64,000 nucleotides of DNA from Euphorbia lathyris (GCF_963576675.1 NC_088913.1:27235001-27299000); one strand, 5' to 3'; counted from the first letter of the stretch, positions 11,785-22,829 are shown. Made by a program: numbers and translations. Notes: generated by a model from the sequence alone, not told the origin.

Positions 11785-12123
11785 CTATTTCTTTTTCTTG
11801 TGTTGCGACTGACTTCGCTCATGCTGAGCTCTAGCTGCTTGTTCTTTCTCCCCCGTTTTGTCAGCATCAGGAAGAGGAAGTCTGAAGGCATCAGTTAAGA
11901 CAGCTCGAGTCAGTTCTTGAGACAGCTCCTTAAGTTTCTCAGCGCTTTCATTAACGCCGTAAAAAATTACAACTCCATCAGATGATACCTCTTCGGGTAT
12001 GTTGAGTTCAGCAGCACTGAGCATATTGACGCTAAACGCCTGAGCTTTGCCTTGCCAGATGAGTGCTTCAGTAAGACCAGCAAAGACTTGGTGAAAGGTC
12101 TTTAGGAGAGCTGTGTCGTAATA
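11785..12123 (-). CDS. Element C: in-frame extension of the 3' ORF beyond an amber codon
   Basis: Downstream of the TAG at 12126-12124 the same frame stays open for 112 more codons to 11785, ending in a lysine-rich tail (QHKKKK). The first residues (YYDTALLKTFHQVFAGLTEA) match element F just after its own TAG at 46250 (FYDSALLKMFHQAYAMLTNT). It is therefore likely part of the same protein, reached by readthrough or present before an old stop arose. A separate start at the ATG at 12024 is possible but would drop the conserved part. Confidence 0.6.
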   Translation of the reverse strand, partial: YYDTALLKTFHQVFAGLTEALIWQGKAQAFSVNMLSAAELNIPEEVSSDGVVIFYGVNESAEKLKELSQELTRAVLTDAFRLPLPDADKTGEKEQAARAQHERSQSQHKKKK

Positions 12124-14640
12124 CTATCGTTGAAGATTGGTATGACGAATGTGGTTGAAGGTTTGTTGTGTGAGAGACAGCATCTCATTCTGCTTCATTG
12201 CATCAGTATCCATTTCTTGCTTATTCAGATTAAGCAAGCGAATAGCCTCACCAATTTGCTCTACTGAGCACTGATTGTACGAAACCATTTGCTCGTTGGT
12301 CTTAAGTTGCTCGGTGTGAAGCTGAGCAAAGAGCATCTTGATTTCAGATGAAGTAGCATAGTCGGGATGCACAGCTGACAAGTTCTGTACTTGTTGGTGG
12401 AGAGAGTTCAAGTGTTGCACGGTTGTCAGCTGGATCTCAGCCAGTTTGGCGATTGAATCCTGCTTAGCTTGCTGTGCTTGGAAGGTAATGATTACATTCA
12501 GCAAGTCCTTGAGTCCCTTAACTTCGTTGAGAAGTTGAGTGACCTGGGAAAGCTGAGTATTCTCCAACGTTGAAGACCCAGCAGCAGGAGTGGTGGACTG
12601 TTGAAGGTCTCTGATTAATGCTTGCACTGAGTCAATGATCTTTTTGCCGGACTTAGTGGCATTCAGATAGCGTTGTGATCCTTCAGGGACATTAGTATGA
12701 CCGGAAGGAAGAGGAGTGAAAAGAGTGTCCAGGTCAGTGACTGGAAGTGTTGAACCAATCTGCACTTGTGATAGTGGGATAGTTGATTGATCGGCAGAGA
12801 GTTGAGTTGGAGAAGTGGTAATACGAATACTGTCTGTGCTGACGGCAGAGGTGTGTGGAGTCAGCACCATGCTTGAAGAAATAGCATGAACAATAACCGG
12901 CTCAACCTGACTGGTTGAGGTGGCGGAAGCATTTTGGTCGGCATGTTCCTGTTGAGAAGAAACAGAGGCTTGCTTTTCTAATGGCGCCGACGTAGTGGAA
13001 GTTGATTGGCATTTGAAAAACTTGAGTTTGACGGTAGAGGGGTCCTTAGTTGGCTTTGAGAGGACAAAGTCAGGAAGAGTTGGTGGTTGCACAGGAGGTT
13101 CACTGACTGGCTTCTCACTGGCCTTAACCAACTTTCTCCTTCTACGAGGTGGAGTGACAGTCTGAGTAGGATCTCCTGAGTGAGAAGGAGAAGATTCATG
13201 TTGCTCATCAGCAGGTTGGTCAGTTTGCACTTGGACTTGATCAACGTTTTGTTGGTCAAGTACTTGCTCATCTTCAGCATCCAACCCAGTATTAGCCTGC
13301 TTAGTTCCATGCTCACTGGCTGTCTCCTCAGAGTCCTCAGCATCATCCTGACCGCTGGCCTCTTCTTCTTCTGACTCAGTACTATCACCATCAAGTTCTT
13401 CCTCAACTTGTGAGATGAAGTGGTCATCCAGTTGTACCTCATGTTCTTCGGACTCAGCTATTGTATCTTGACACTGGGTGAAGTGAGAGTCACCCGGTAC
13501 AACGAAGTTTGTAGGTATGGCGTTGAGTGGAGTCAGTGTAGAAGGTTTCTGCTTCTTCTGAGGTTGCTCAGCAGCTTCCTCAGTTCCAGGCTCACCTTGC
13601 CTGCTTCGTCTCTCAGCTGACTTAGCAGCTGACTTCTGTCTTTTTGCTGGAGACTCAACGTTTTGGGAAGGAGTCTCAGCAGTTTTTCTTTTGCAGGAAG
13701 CTGGGGCCTTGGTCCTTCTTCCTTTCTTTGGCTCAGCAGTTTCCTCAGCATGTCCAGCAGTAGCAGCAACTTTTCCTTTCTTCAAAGGCTGTCCAAATTT
13801 TAATGCTCTCAGCGAGGCAGCTGTTATCTCAGATCCTTGAGTCTTCTCCTCACCTTCGAGATCAACTTTATGATCAATGAGGATTCTTGTGATGATTGAC
13901 CCTAGCCTCAGCGTACCAGAGCTGCGTAGGAAGCCAGCGACAAGAAAAACTGGGAGATTGATGGGAGTGTACGTCAGCATATGCCATATAAAGCATTGCT
14001 CGAAGTTAGTTGCTGATGTAGTGCAGTTGATCTTGGGGTAGATGAAGTAGGTCAGCAAGTAATAAGCCATCTTCTGGTGCTGACCCATTGATGAAGCTGA
14101 GACTTCTCCTGAGTGGCCCTCAGGTTTGCAGAAGTTGTGGTCATACTCAGTGCCATCCTGATCTCTAGATCTTCTCAGCCTTGCTCCCTCAGTTTTCAAT
14201 TTGAGCAAATTTCCTAAGTATAGGGGGTTGATGAAGATGGTTTTCTTTTTCACCACTGTGCACAGGTAGTCAGTGTTGTCATTTGCAACTCGGAGGTTGT
14301 GGTAAAATTCCCTTACCAGGTCAGGGTAGGTGTCATCCCTAACCGAAAACAGCTCCGTCCAGCCGTTTTGTGAAATCCATTCGCAGAAAGGTTGTTCGTT
14401 TTGTACGAAGTTTTCTGATACCCATCTTGAGGGCTCAACCTTCCATTCGCGGACGTTTTCAAAGACCTTGGAGTAGGTCCTGACTTTTACAGGCTTTCCT
14501 TGACCAGAGGTTTGGCCAGCTTTTCCTTTGCTCGGCGAGGTGACTTTGGTAGGTTCCGGCACAGAAGTTTGCCTGGAAGTGTCATCGGAGCTGGGCTTGA
14601 AGTGGCCAGCACCGGAGATGTTGTAGGAAACCTTAGTCAT
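12124..14640 (-). CDS. Element C: 838-aa extra ORF downstream of pol (envelope position), plant-transposon-protein-like N-terminus
   Basis: An intact 838-codon ORF lies between pol and the 3' LTR on the element sense strand, the place of the envelope-like ORF in Sireviruses. Residues about 70-270 resemble the putative plant transposon protein domain found in many plant elements (PFCEWISQNGWTELF, LVREFYHNLRVAND, KKTIFINPLYLGNLL, SATNFEQCFIWHMLTY). The middle is low-complexity, Lys/Arg-rich then Glu/Asp/Ser/Thr-rich. The C-terminal 150 residues look coiled-coil (QLLNEVKGLKDLLNVI). I see no clear signal peptide or transmembrane helix, so a true envelope role is not supported. A degenerate homologue is in F (43683-46250). 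The start ATG at 14640 is supported by the homologous MSDSQNISG-type start in F. Confidence 0.7.
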   Translation of the reverse strand: MTKVSYNISGAGHFKPSSDDTSRQTSVPEPTKVTSPSKGKAGQTSGQGKPVKVRTYSKVFENVREWKVEPSRWVSENFVQNEQPFCEWISQNGWTELFSVRDDTYPDLVREFYHNLRVANDNTDYLCTVVKKKTIFINPLYLGNLLKLKTEGARLRRSRDQDGTEYDHNFCKPEGHSGEVSASSMGQHQKMAYYLLTYFIYPKINCTTSATNFEQCFIWHMLTYTPINLPVFLVAGFLRSSGTLRLGSIITRILIDHKVDLEGEEKTQGSEITAASLRALKFGQPLKKGKVAATAGHAEETAEPKKGRRTKAPASCKRKTAETPSQNVESPAKRQKSAAKSAERRSRQGEPGTEEAAEQPQKKQKPSTLTPLNAIPTNFVVPGDSHFTQCQDTIAESEEHEVQLDDHFISQVEEELDGDSTESEEEEASGQDDAEDSEETASEHGTKQANTGLDAEDEQVLDQQNVDQVQVQTDQPADEQHESSPSHSGDPTQTVTPPRRRRKLVKASEKPVSEPPVQPPTLPDFVLSKPTKDPSTVKLKFFKCQSTSTTSAPLEKQASVSSQQEHADQNASATSTSQVEPVIVHAISSSMVLTPHTSAVSTDSIRITTSPTQLSADQSTIPLSQVQIGSTLPVTDLDTLFTPLPSGHTNVPEGSQRYLNATKSGKKIIDSVQALIRDLQQSTTPAAGSSTLENTQLSQVTQLLNEVKGLKDLLNVIITFQAQQAKQDSIAKLAEIQLTTVQHLNSLHQQVQNLSAVHPDYATSSEIKMLFAQLHTEQLKTNEQMVSYNQCSVEQIGEAIRLLNLNKQEMDTDAMKQNEMLSLTQQTFNHIRHTNLQR

Positions 14641-15108
14641 TGTTGAGGATGGGAAGGTTTAGAGGGATTTTTAGAGAGAAAGAGTTTCTTTGCCTTAGAG
14701 TTCGATTAAGCGTAAAAAATAAAAAATGGGGAATTACCCATTATTTATAGATGGGATGTGCGGTGTGGATTTAATCGAATCCATGTGTCAGTTTTGCCTT
14801 GGGATTGTGTACCGATAAAGATCCTGGCATTTATGACACATACGGCGCATACGTCATCCTAGGGCTATACGCGTGCTATTGCATTTATTCTAAACGGATC
14901 TAACACTCAGCGTTTAGAATGCCAAGCGTTTGATATTCTGAGTGGTCAGCATTGCATTAACGGATGATTTCTAAGTTTAAAACTAACTTACTCAGTATGC
15001 AAGTTTACTTCAGTATTTGCTGTGTAATAAATTTCAATGAGTACACAGCAAAGACAATCATTCAGCATAGTAATTCACTCAGCATGCATATACATTTAGT
15101 TCAGGAAT
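14641..15108 (-). other. Element C spacer between pol and the 3' ORF
   Basis: No ORF. It is non-coding and contains several ACTCAGC/GTCAGC words; the matching spacer in F (43215-43682) has the same words as a short array. Confidence 0.5.
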
Positions 15109-18100
15109 TTACTGAAGAGGATTAAACATACCAATAGCTTCTCTCAGTATGCTGAACTGCTCACGAGCCAGTGGCTTCGTGAAGATATCCGCAAGCTGTT
15201 CGTCCGTTGGGACAAAGGTCAACTTGATCTCACCTTTGAGTACATGGTCTCTAATGAAGTGATGTCTGATGCTGACATGCTTCATTCTGCTGTGTTGAAT
15301 TGGGTTCTTGGAAAGATCAATTGCACTTTTGTTGTCACATTTGACTTCAATTGTCTTCGTTTGAACACCATAGTCTTCAAGCTGTTGCTTAATCCATAGG
15401 ACTTGAGCAACACAATGACCAGCAGCAATGTACTCAGCTTCAGTGGTAGACAAGGCTACTGACGCCTGCTTTTTGCTGAACCAGGATACAAGACAGCTTC
15501 CTAAGAAGTGACATCCTCCGGAGGTGCTTTTATGTTCCAGCTTATCCCGTCCATAGTCAGCGTCAGTGTATCCGATGAGTGTAAAATCATGAGTATTTGG
15601 ATACCATAAACCTGCGTTCACTAAGCTTTGCAAATATCTAAGGATTCTTTTTACAGTAATGTAATGAGATTCCTTAGGGTTAGATTGATATCTAGCACAG
15701 TAGCATACTGAAAACTGAATGTCCGGTCTACTGGCTGTTAATTAAAGTAGAGAGCCTATCATACCTCGATATAATTTGCTGTCGACTGACTTACCATTCT
15801 CATCAGCGCAGAGGACAGTGTTAGTGCCCATAGGAGTGGATATTGGCTTGCAATTCTCCAAGTCATATTTCTTTAATATCTCCTTGGCATATTTGGATTG
15901 ACTGATGAAGATGCCATTCTTTCCTTGTTTAATTTGAAGACCGAGGAAGAAGTTGAGTTCTCCCATCATGGACATTTCAAACTCAGTCTGCATTTGTTTG
16001 CTAAACTCCTTGCACATTGATTCGTTAGTTGCACCAAATATTATATCATCAACATAAATTTGGGCCAGCAGGGTATCTTTACCCTTTTTCTTAATGAATA
16101 AGGTTGTATCAGCTTTGCCCCTGACGTAATTTCTAGTCAGCAGGAAACTGGTCAGCCTCTCATACCAAGCATGTGGTGCTTGCTTGAGGCCGTACAGAGC
16201 CTTTTTGAGTTTATAAACATGATTTGGGAATTTTGGGTCCTCAAAACCTGGAGGTTGATTAACATAAACCTCCTCGTTTATAACTCCATTAAGAAATGCA
16301 CTTTTGACATCCATTTGGAATAATTTAAAGTTCATGTAAGATGCATATGCACATAGAATTCTAATTGCCTCTAGCCTTGCCACTGGGGCAAAGGTCTCAC
16401 CATAGTCAATACCTTCTTGCTGACTGTAGCCCTGAGCTACGAGCCTTTCTTTGTTCCTGACTACATTTCCTTGTTCATCCATCTTGTTCCTGAAGACCCA
16501 TCTTGTTCCAATGGTCTTTTGACTCTTTGGATGAGGCACTAGCTCCCATACATCGTTTCTTCTGAATTGATCGAGCTCCTCTTGCATTGCGTTCATCCAG
16601 AATTCATCGTACTCAGCTTCAGCAAAATTCTTCGGTTCTTGAACCGAGACGAAGGCAACATTGCTGAGGTACTTCCTGAGTTGATTCCTCGTCATCAGGG
16701 TATTCCCAGCGGAATCAAGGATTGCACTTTCTGAGTGCCCTCTTGGGATCCTTATCTCTTTAGGTAGATTTATGTCTTGTGCTGTCTGTGTTTCAACAAT
16801 CTCTGCAGAAGTGGATGGGTCAGTAAAAGTAATCTTTGGTTCACTCCTACTCTTGGTCAGCCTTTTTGTGAATGACTCAGTAGCTGGTTCTGGGTCAACG
16901 GTGGTTACTGAGTGTGGATCATCTTCGGTCAGCGGCTGGTATCTACCTGCAGGGTCAGTTTCGTCGAACTCTACATGTACTGACTCTTTTAAAACTTGAG
17001 TTCGCTTATTAAAAACTCTGTATGCTTTGCTGTTTGTCGAGTAGCCCAAAAATATAGCCTCATCAGCTTTTGAGTCAAACTTTGCTAAGCTATCTTTGGT
17101 ATTTAAAATAAAACATCTACAGCCAAAGGCACGAAGTATCCAATATTGGGCTTTCGTCCTTTCCAAAGTTCATAGGGGGTTTTCTTGAGTATAGGTCTAA
17201 CTAGAGCCCTATTAAGAATACAACATGCTGTGTTAACAGCCTCTCCCCAAAAATACTTTGGAAGCCTATGCTCATCCAGCATTGTCCTGGCTATTTCAAC
17301 CAGAGTTCTGTTCTTCCTTTCAACAACCCCATTTTATTGAGGTGTTCTAGGAGCAGAAAAATTGTGGTCAATGTCGCTGGCTTCACAGAATTCAACAAAC
17401 TTTTGGTTCTTGAATTCTCCACCGTTATCGCTACGGATGTGAGCTAATTTTAGGTCTTTTTCATTTTCAATTTTTCTAACCAAATTTGAAAATGTCTCAA
17501 AGGTCTCATCCTTGCTGGTCAGCAAGATAACCCACGTGTACCGAGAGAAGTCATCTACAATGACCAAGGAAATTTTTCTTCCACCCAGACTCAGCGGTTG
17601 GACTGGACCGAAGAGATCCAAGTGTAGTAATTCTAACGGACGCTTAGTTGAGACAATATTTTTGCTATGAAAAGATTGTTTGGTTTGTTTTCCAGCTTGG
17701 CAAGCGTGGCATAATTGATCTTTTTCAAATTTAAGTTCAGGCAATCCCTCAACCAATTGCTTTCTTGCTAATTTGGCCAGGAGGTCCATGCTTACATGAC
17801 CAAGTCTCATGTGCCATAGCCAGGAATTTTCTTCCTTTGAAACTAAGCATACAGTTTTTGAAAACTTTTTCTCTAAGTCTAGCATAAAGACATTGTCTAT
17901 CCGAGGGGCAGTCAAGATTAACTCATTAGTTTTACCCTCATATATTTTACATCCAGTAGCATCAAATATAACTTTTCTCCCATTGTCACATAGCTGAGCT
18001 ACGCTGAGTAAGTTATATTTGAGTCCGCTAACTAGGGAGACAGATTCAATAGTAGGATTACCTCCGATGGTTCCTGATCCTACTATCTTACCCTTCTTAT

Positions 18101-18239
18101 TGTCTCCAAAACTTACGCTCCCTCCTCGTTTACGCTCAAACGTGATGAACTGAGTTTCATCACCCGTCATATGCCTTGAGCATGCGCTGTCAATATACCA
18201 CATCTTTGACTTCTCGGCACATCTCAGGCTTACCTGCAT
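15109..18239 (-). pseudogene. pol: Element C Sirevirus-like copia pol (protease, integrase, RT, RNase H), broken
   Basis: Transcribed leftwards. 18239-17334: protease (WYIDSACSRHMTG), GAG-pre-integrase (LWHMRLGHVSMDLL, CHACQAGK) and the integrase core (D in LLHLDLFGP, D in IRSDNGGEF). A TAA at 17333-17331 interrupts the PQ.NGVVERKN motif, and a one-base loss near 17140 shifts the frame. 17166-15742: end of integrase, then RT ([46 protein letters not shown]). A small insertion near 15740 shifts the frame. 15633-15109: RNase H (GYTDADYGRDK, STTEAEYIAAG, KCDNKSAIDLSKN). The first ATG lies 6 bases after the gag stop, in a different frame. Confidence 0.92.
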
Positions 18240-18244
18240 TGTAA

Positions 18245-19984
18245 CTAGTTACTTTTAGGTACCCAATTATTTTTGGGTCCTGGCTTGTTAGGTGCAACAG
18301 GTATAGCATCATATTTTATTTTATGGCGACATACATGGACAGTATGGCCATTCTTTCCACAGAAGTCACAGCTGACCTTCTGTTTAGGATTTTTCACTGA
18401 CTTGTCAACACCCCAGTGCTGAGCGTGCCAGCACACCTTAGTGGTGTGTCCTTTCTTCCCACAAAAGTCACACTGGACTTTTCGCTGGGGATTCCATCTC
18501 TGCTGAGTACCTTGGTACTGAGTTCTCAGAGGAATGTTATTTTTATTTGGAACCTTTAGTTGGTTCTGGATAGTTGTGACGTCCTTCCTCAGTTTCTTTG
18601 AAACTGATTGGACTTCAGAGACAGACTCATGTATGATTTTCATATTATCATGCAGAGTTGAATTGTCCTGAAGAAGGAATCTGAGGTCACTCAGTTTGAC
18701 CTCTTCCACTTCGTCACAGCGCCTGCTGAGTGCTCTAACTTTCTTATTACACTTCTTGACAAGTGTGTAGAGATCACTCAGGGCATTAACCATATCGTTT
18801 CTGAGCTGGGGAAGAGAAATTATCTCATTTGATTGCTCCTCGTCATCTGATGCGATGGATGGGTCAGCATGCTCAGAGACACATGGCTCAGCAAGCTCGT
18901 CATCCATGAAGCATATCTTCGCTGACTCGGTGACCTCAGTTTCTGTAGATGAAGACTCATCACTGTCGCTCCATGTAGCCACCATTGCCTTTTTACCGCT
19001 CTTCTTGTCTTTCCTCAGTGTGGGACAGCTTGACTTTATATGGCCAGTTTGATGGCACTCAAAGCATGTAATGGGCTTTGAGCTATCCTTTTTGTATTTG
19101 ATGTCGCTTGAGTCAGCTTTATAGTTATCAAACTTTCTGTAAGGCTTTTTAGAATATTTGTCGTTCTTCCTGAATAGCCTTTTCATCTTCCTTGTGAACA
19201 TAGCCATCTCCTTATCATCAGTTGAGCTCCCGTCAGTGGAGTCAGCTTTCATGACAAGTGACTTCTGCTTCTTGTCTTCAGATTTTTCCTTCACCTCAAA
19301 GTTTTTCATGGATATCTCATGGGTCAGCAACGAACCGATGAGTTCGTCATATTTGTAGGTGGTTAAATCCTGAGCTTCCTCAACCGATGTCTTCTTTGCT
19401 TGTCAGTCTTTAGGAAGACTCCTGAGTATCTTTTTGACTTGTTCTTCCTTAGTGAAGATTTTCCCAAGTCTCTTGAGCTCATTAATGATGTTGGTAAACC
19501 TTGCATTCATGTCTGAAATGCCCTCATCATTGTTCATCTCGAACAGCTCGTACAGTCTCATCTGCTGATTCACCTTGGACTCCTTTACTTTATTGGTTCC
19601 CTCGTAGGTGACTTCCAGCTTTTTCCAGATCTCTTGCGCCGACTCACAACCTGAGATTTTGTTATATTCTGCAGTATCGAGCGCACAGTGAAGCATATTG
19701 ATAGCCGAAGCATGGTTTTGGAGCTTCTTTAGATCATCCTCTGTCCATTTGGCCTCAGCTTTTACAACTGTTTGGCCAGCCACAACTTCGACAGGTACAA
19801 ACGGGCCTTGGACTATAGATAGCCAGGCACTCATGTTTGTAGCCTGAATGAAGTTTTTCATCCTATTCTTTCAGAAGGTATAGTTTGACCCGAAGAATAG
19901 GGGAGGCCTAGTAATGGACAGCCCCTCAGGCAGTATCTGAGTTGTTTGGTTTCCAGGGAGAAACCGAGTGTTGTTTTCGCCCAT
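18245..19984 (-). pseudogene. gag: Element C Sirevirus-like copia gag with three zinc knuckles, broken
   Basis: Capsid/nucleocapsid precursor. It is homologous to gag of A from the ATG at 19984. A TGA early in the N-terminus (just before 19861) and another near 19402 stand where A has tryptophan codons; the frame is otherwise open (19861-19403 and 19330-18245). The C-terminal part has three CCHC knuckles: CFECHQTGHIKSSC, CDFCGKKGHTTKVC and CDFCGKNGHTVHVC. Several knuckles are usual in Sireviruses. Two G-to-A nonsense codons and no large deletion suggest decay by methylation-driven mutation. Confidence 0.9.
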
Positions 19985-20032
19985 GGTAGGGATCAGCTCA
20001 AGGTTGTTAGACCTTTAGCAGTGAGCTTTTAA

Positions 20033-20044
20033 GCTCTGATACCA
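20033..20044 (-). other. Element C primer binding site (initiator Met tRNA type)
   Basis: TGGTATCAGAGC on the minus strand, 2 bases from the LTR boundary at 20047. Confidence 0.9.
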
Positions 20045-20046
20045 CT

Positions 20047-20126
20047 TGTTGGTCCCTTATAAGGCTGCAAGTATAGTTCCAAGGGGGGGTTAGGAACTAT
20101 TTAAACTTTTTTGCAATTAGGGCAGA
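20047..20126 (-). repeat. Element C 5' LTR, left fragment (80 bp, split by D)
   Basis: It matches the first 80 bp of the C 3' LTR (9906 onwards) up to GGGCAGA, then is cut by D at 20127. It resumes at 36095/36100. The last five bases, GCAGA, are the left copy of the TSD of D. Confidence 0.92.
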
Positions 20127-21946
20127 TGTTAGACGAGGTGCCGCGGCCTAATCTCCCGGGCGGACCCGGGGGTGGACACCTCATGGCGACGTAAGCGGTG
20201 ATTGGCGCCGAAAGCAACCAATCGTGGAATCAAGCTGCTCGGCAGGACCGAAGCTCGGAGTATGGAAGAGTCGCCACCCACGAATGGGAAAATGATCACC
20301 GATCCCTTGCGGGAGACCGGTGAGGGTTCGGGAAACTTAAGTACGAGCCGAGAAGGCTAGCTCCTTTCCGGAGAAAGGCTACTAGGCACCCCAACATCGC
20401 CCGGTTATGAACCACCGGCCTCCTACTCAGCGTGTTAGGCGATAACGGACAAATCGTATATTTCTTTAAGTTTAAAATTCATTTGAATTACAATAAAAAC
20501 GAATTTAATTACAAGGTTCGCCTAATCCGTCGTTGGAACGGATTAAGGTTTCAACACGTGATATTTTGGAAATAGATTAAAAAAGGTCAAGAAAACGTTA
20601 TTTACACTTTAAGAATGTCTAGAAAACTTAAGTTTAAATAAACAAATTAAAGTCTCTTTTTGTGATTTTATTTTCCCTTTTTCACTCAATCAACTCTTTA
20701 TTCACACATAATTACACCAATGAACCAATTAAACCAAAATTCACCAAGTAAAACTCATTTGGAATATATACGTGTATACCAAAAATAAAATAGAAATACA
20801 TATATATATATGATTTTACCTAAAAATAAGGATATATTTATATATAAAAATAAGCGAGAAATACTATATGATATAATAAAGAAAATGAAAAAGAATACAA
20901 AATATAATACATTTTCATCCTAACTAAGACTATGTAAAAGTAATGGAAGACCATAAATGCAAAAAAAAATGATATAATAAGTATATAGAAAACACCCTCC
21001 CCAAATAATAACTAAACTCCACATTTTGATAACCCAAAAATATATATACATATATACAAATAATGAATCAAAACAATTAAATTTCAAATATGGAATAAAT
21101 AACTACATAATAGATAATTAATAGTTATATGACCCCAAAAATAATTTTTATAATCATATCACATAATTACATACTTACATATATAAGAATCAAATACCAA
21201 AAGGTTGAGAAAATGGGTTAAAAATATGAATTTTCGTTTTCCAGTAGATTACTGACGGAAAATCCGTCGTCAATCTGCTATTAGTGACAGAAAAGGGAGA
21301 ATTACAGCAGCAGTCCAAAACTTTCCAGATTCGTTCAAAAGCTTTAGATTAAGTCTAATTTGATCGTTTTGGATCTCCGAACTACAAAAAATGGATCATA
21401 GTCTATAACGGAGTTTCCTAAAACGACGTTTTTATTTTAAAACGTTATTTGGAAATATCTTTTTAAACTTATAATTACAATGTTTTTTAATACCCGAACT
21501 ACCTTTTAATCGGATCACGGTTCATATTGGGATATCAAAACGAGGTTTTTTATTTTAAAACAAAACCGAATTTTTATTTAACACGGGATAAAAATAAACA
21601 AATACGGGAAATTAAATAAAACGTGACAAATAAATAAATAACTAACTAAATAAAACTATAACATAAAAATAAATAAATAAATGAAATAAATGAAATAAAA
21701 TAGAACGAGTCTAGTCCTCGGATAATACCTCAAGTTCGGTATCTGACAGTCGAAGTCGGTCGATTCCACGAGTTGTGATTTTCTGGTGTTTTTTATGTTT
21801 TTGATAAAATATTTAACTTTTTGGAGATTTTCAATTTTTAGGAAAAAAAATGTTTTCTCCCAAAAAAATCAACTTTCTCTCTCTAGAAAATGTTCTAGTG
21901 TGAGAAGCTCTCCCAATTCTCCCCCAAAATGCATGGGGATCCGTGC

Positions 21947-21956
21947 CTTATATAGG
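21947..21956 (-). promoter_or_regulatory. Element D LTR TATA box
   Basis: CCTATATAAGG on the minus strand. The same box is in the other D LTR (about 33648-33659) and in J (about 49685-49696). The palindrome array begins about 20 bases upstream in element sense, so the array forms the proximal U3 promoter. Confidence 0.55.
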
Positions 21957-21974
21957 CAACGGATCCCCGGAAAC

Positions 21975-22395
21975 TTTGGGCGACGCCCAAAGAAAATTGG
22001 GCGTCGCCCAAAGCCGGTTGGGCGAACGCCCAACTTATGTTGGGCGAACGCCCAACTTTCGTTGGGCGTACGCCCAACATTAGTTGGGCGAACGCCCAAC
22101 ATGGTTGGGCGAACGCCCAACTATCGTTGGGCGTACGCCCAACCAGCGTTGGGCGCGCGCGCCCAACGATCGTTGGGCGCGCGCGCCCAACGATCGTTGG
22201 GCGTCCGCCCAACGTCGCTGGGCGCTCGCCCAACGGCTTCCGGGCGCGTTCGCCCAGCGGCCATCGGGCGTGCGCCACGAGCTGTCGGGCGCGCGCGCCC
22301 CACGGTCGTCGAGCGCGCACTCCGCGCTGCAGGGCGTGCGCGCCCAATGGACGTCGAGCGTGTGCCTCGCGCTGCCGGGCGTGCGTCCAACTATC
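21975..22395. repeat. GGGCG..CGCCC palindrome array in the D 3' LTR
   Basis: A run of short palindromes such as TTGGGCGAACGCCCAA, TTGGGCGTACGCCCAA and GGGCGCGCGCGCCC, about 20-25 bp apart. Roughly ten good units lie up to 22230, then degenerate GGGCG/CGCCC units to about 22395. Apparent proteins read from it in several frames (repeating GRTPN, WANAQ, RARPT) are by-products of the repeat. Confidence 0.9.
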
Positions 22396-22591
22396 ATAGG
22401 ACATGCGTCGGCTGCCGCTAGGCGCTCGAACCACGTCGCTGAGCACTCGCGAGCCGTCCACTTGACGACCGCGACTCACATTAACTTTTCTTTTCTTATT
22501 ATATATTTTTGTTTTAAAACTTCCGGAATCAACCGCTTCGACCGTCTTGTTTACAGGTTTTCGTCACAGGTCCTCTGACTCGGTGTCTACA

Positions 22592-22829
22592 GTTGCCCCT
22601 ACTTTCCTATTTTGACAGTGATGTGTGTGTTTTGAAAACGTTTTTTGCTAACCCAACACATGCAATGTAAAACATATAAAAGTAAGAGACACGTAAAGAG
22701 TAGGAGGAAGAACACTTGACCTTTGCGCTGCGTGTTCCGCCGTCGTTCTCGATTCTTTCCGTCCTTACCTTTGAATCGGCTGCCGGCGGATGTTCTTCTT
22801 ACGGACCCTAGCCTAAGTTGACTGCGGGT
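22592..22829. other. Element D: region between the 3' LTR and the tandem array, with likely polypurine tract
   Basis: On the minus strand, AGGAAAGTAGGGGCAAC abuts the LTR end at 22591 and is a candidate polypurine tract. The rest is non-coding. The matching region in J is 50283-50518. Confidence 0.5.

Larger units (their letters stand above)
20127..22591 (-). repeat. Element D 3' LTR (Tat/Ogre-type gypsy)
   Basis: In plus orientation it begins TGTTAGACGAGG and ends GGTGTCTACA; read in element sense it is TGTAGACACC..CTAACA. It is about 2465 bp against 2733 for the other LTR, because about 420 bp present at 31785-32207 are missing at 20493. A minus-strand TATA (CTATATAAGG) lies near 21947-21956, with the palindrome array directly upstream of it in element sense. 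The internal AT-rich stretch (20560-21780) shows no gene. Confidence 0.92.

Noticed and set aside
12978..13769. Shadow frames inside the C 838-aa ORF on both strands
   Set aside because: They overlap a long, domain-bearing frame and have Leu-rich or low-complexity content typical of shadows.
21786..22578. Several overlapping long open frames with repeating GRTPN, WANAQ and RARPT peptides (also at 33492-34203 and 49620-50293)
   Set aside because: They occur on both strands and in several frames and are forced by the GGGCG/CGCCC palindromes in the LTRs. They are not conserved as one frame between copies.
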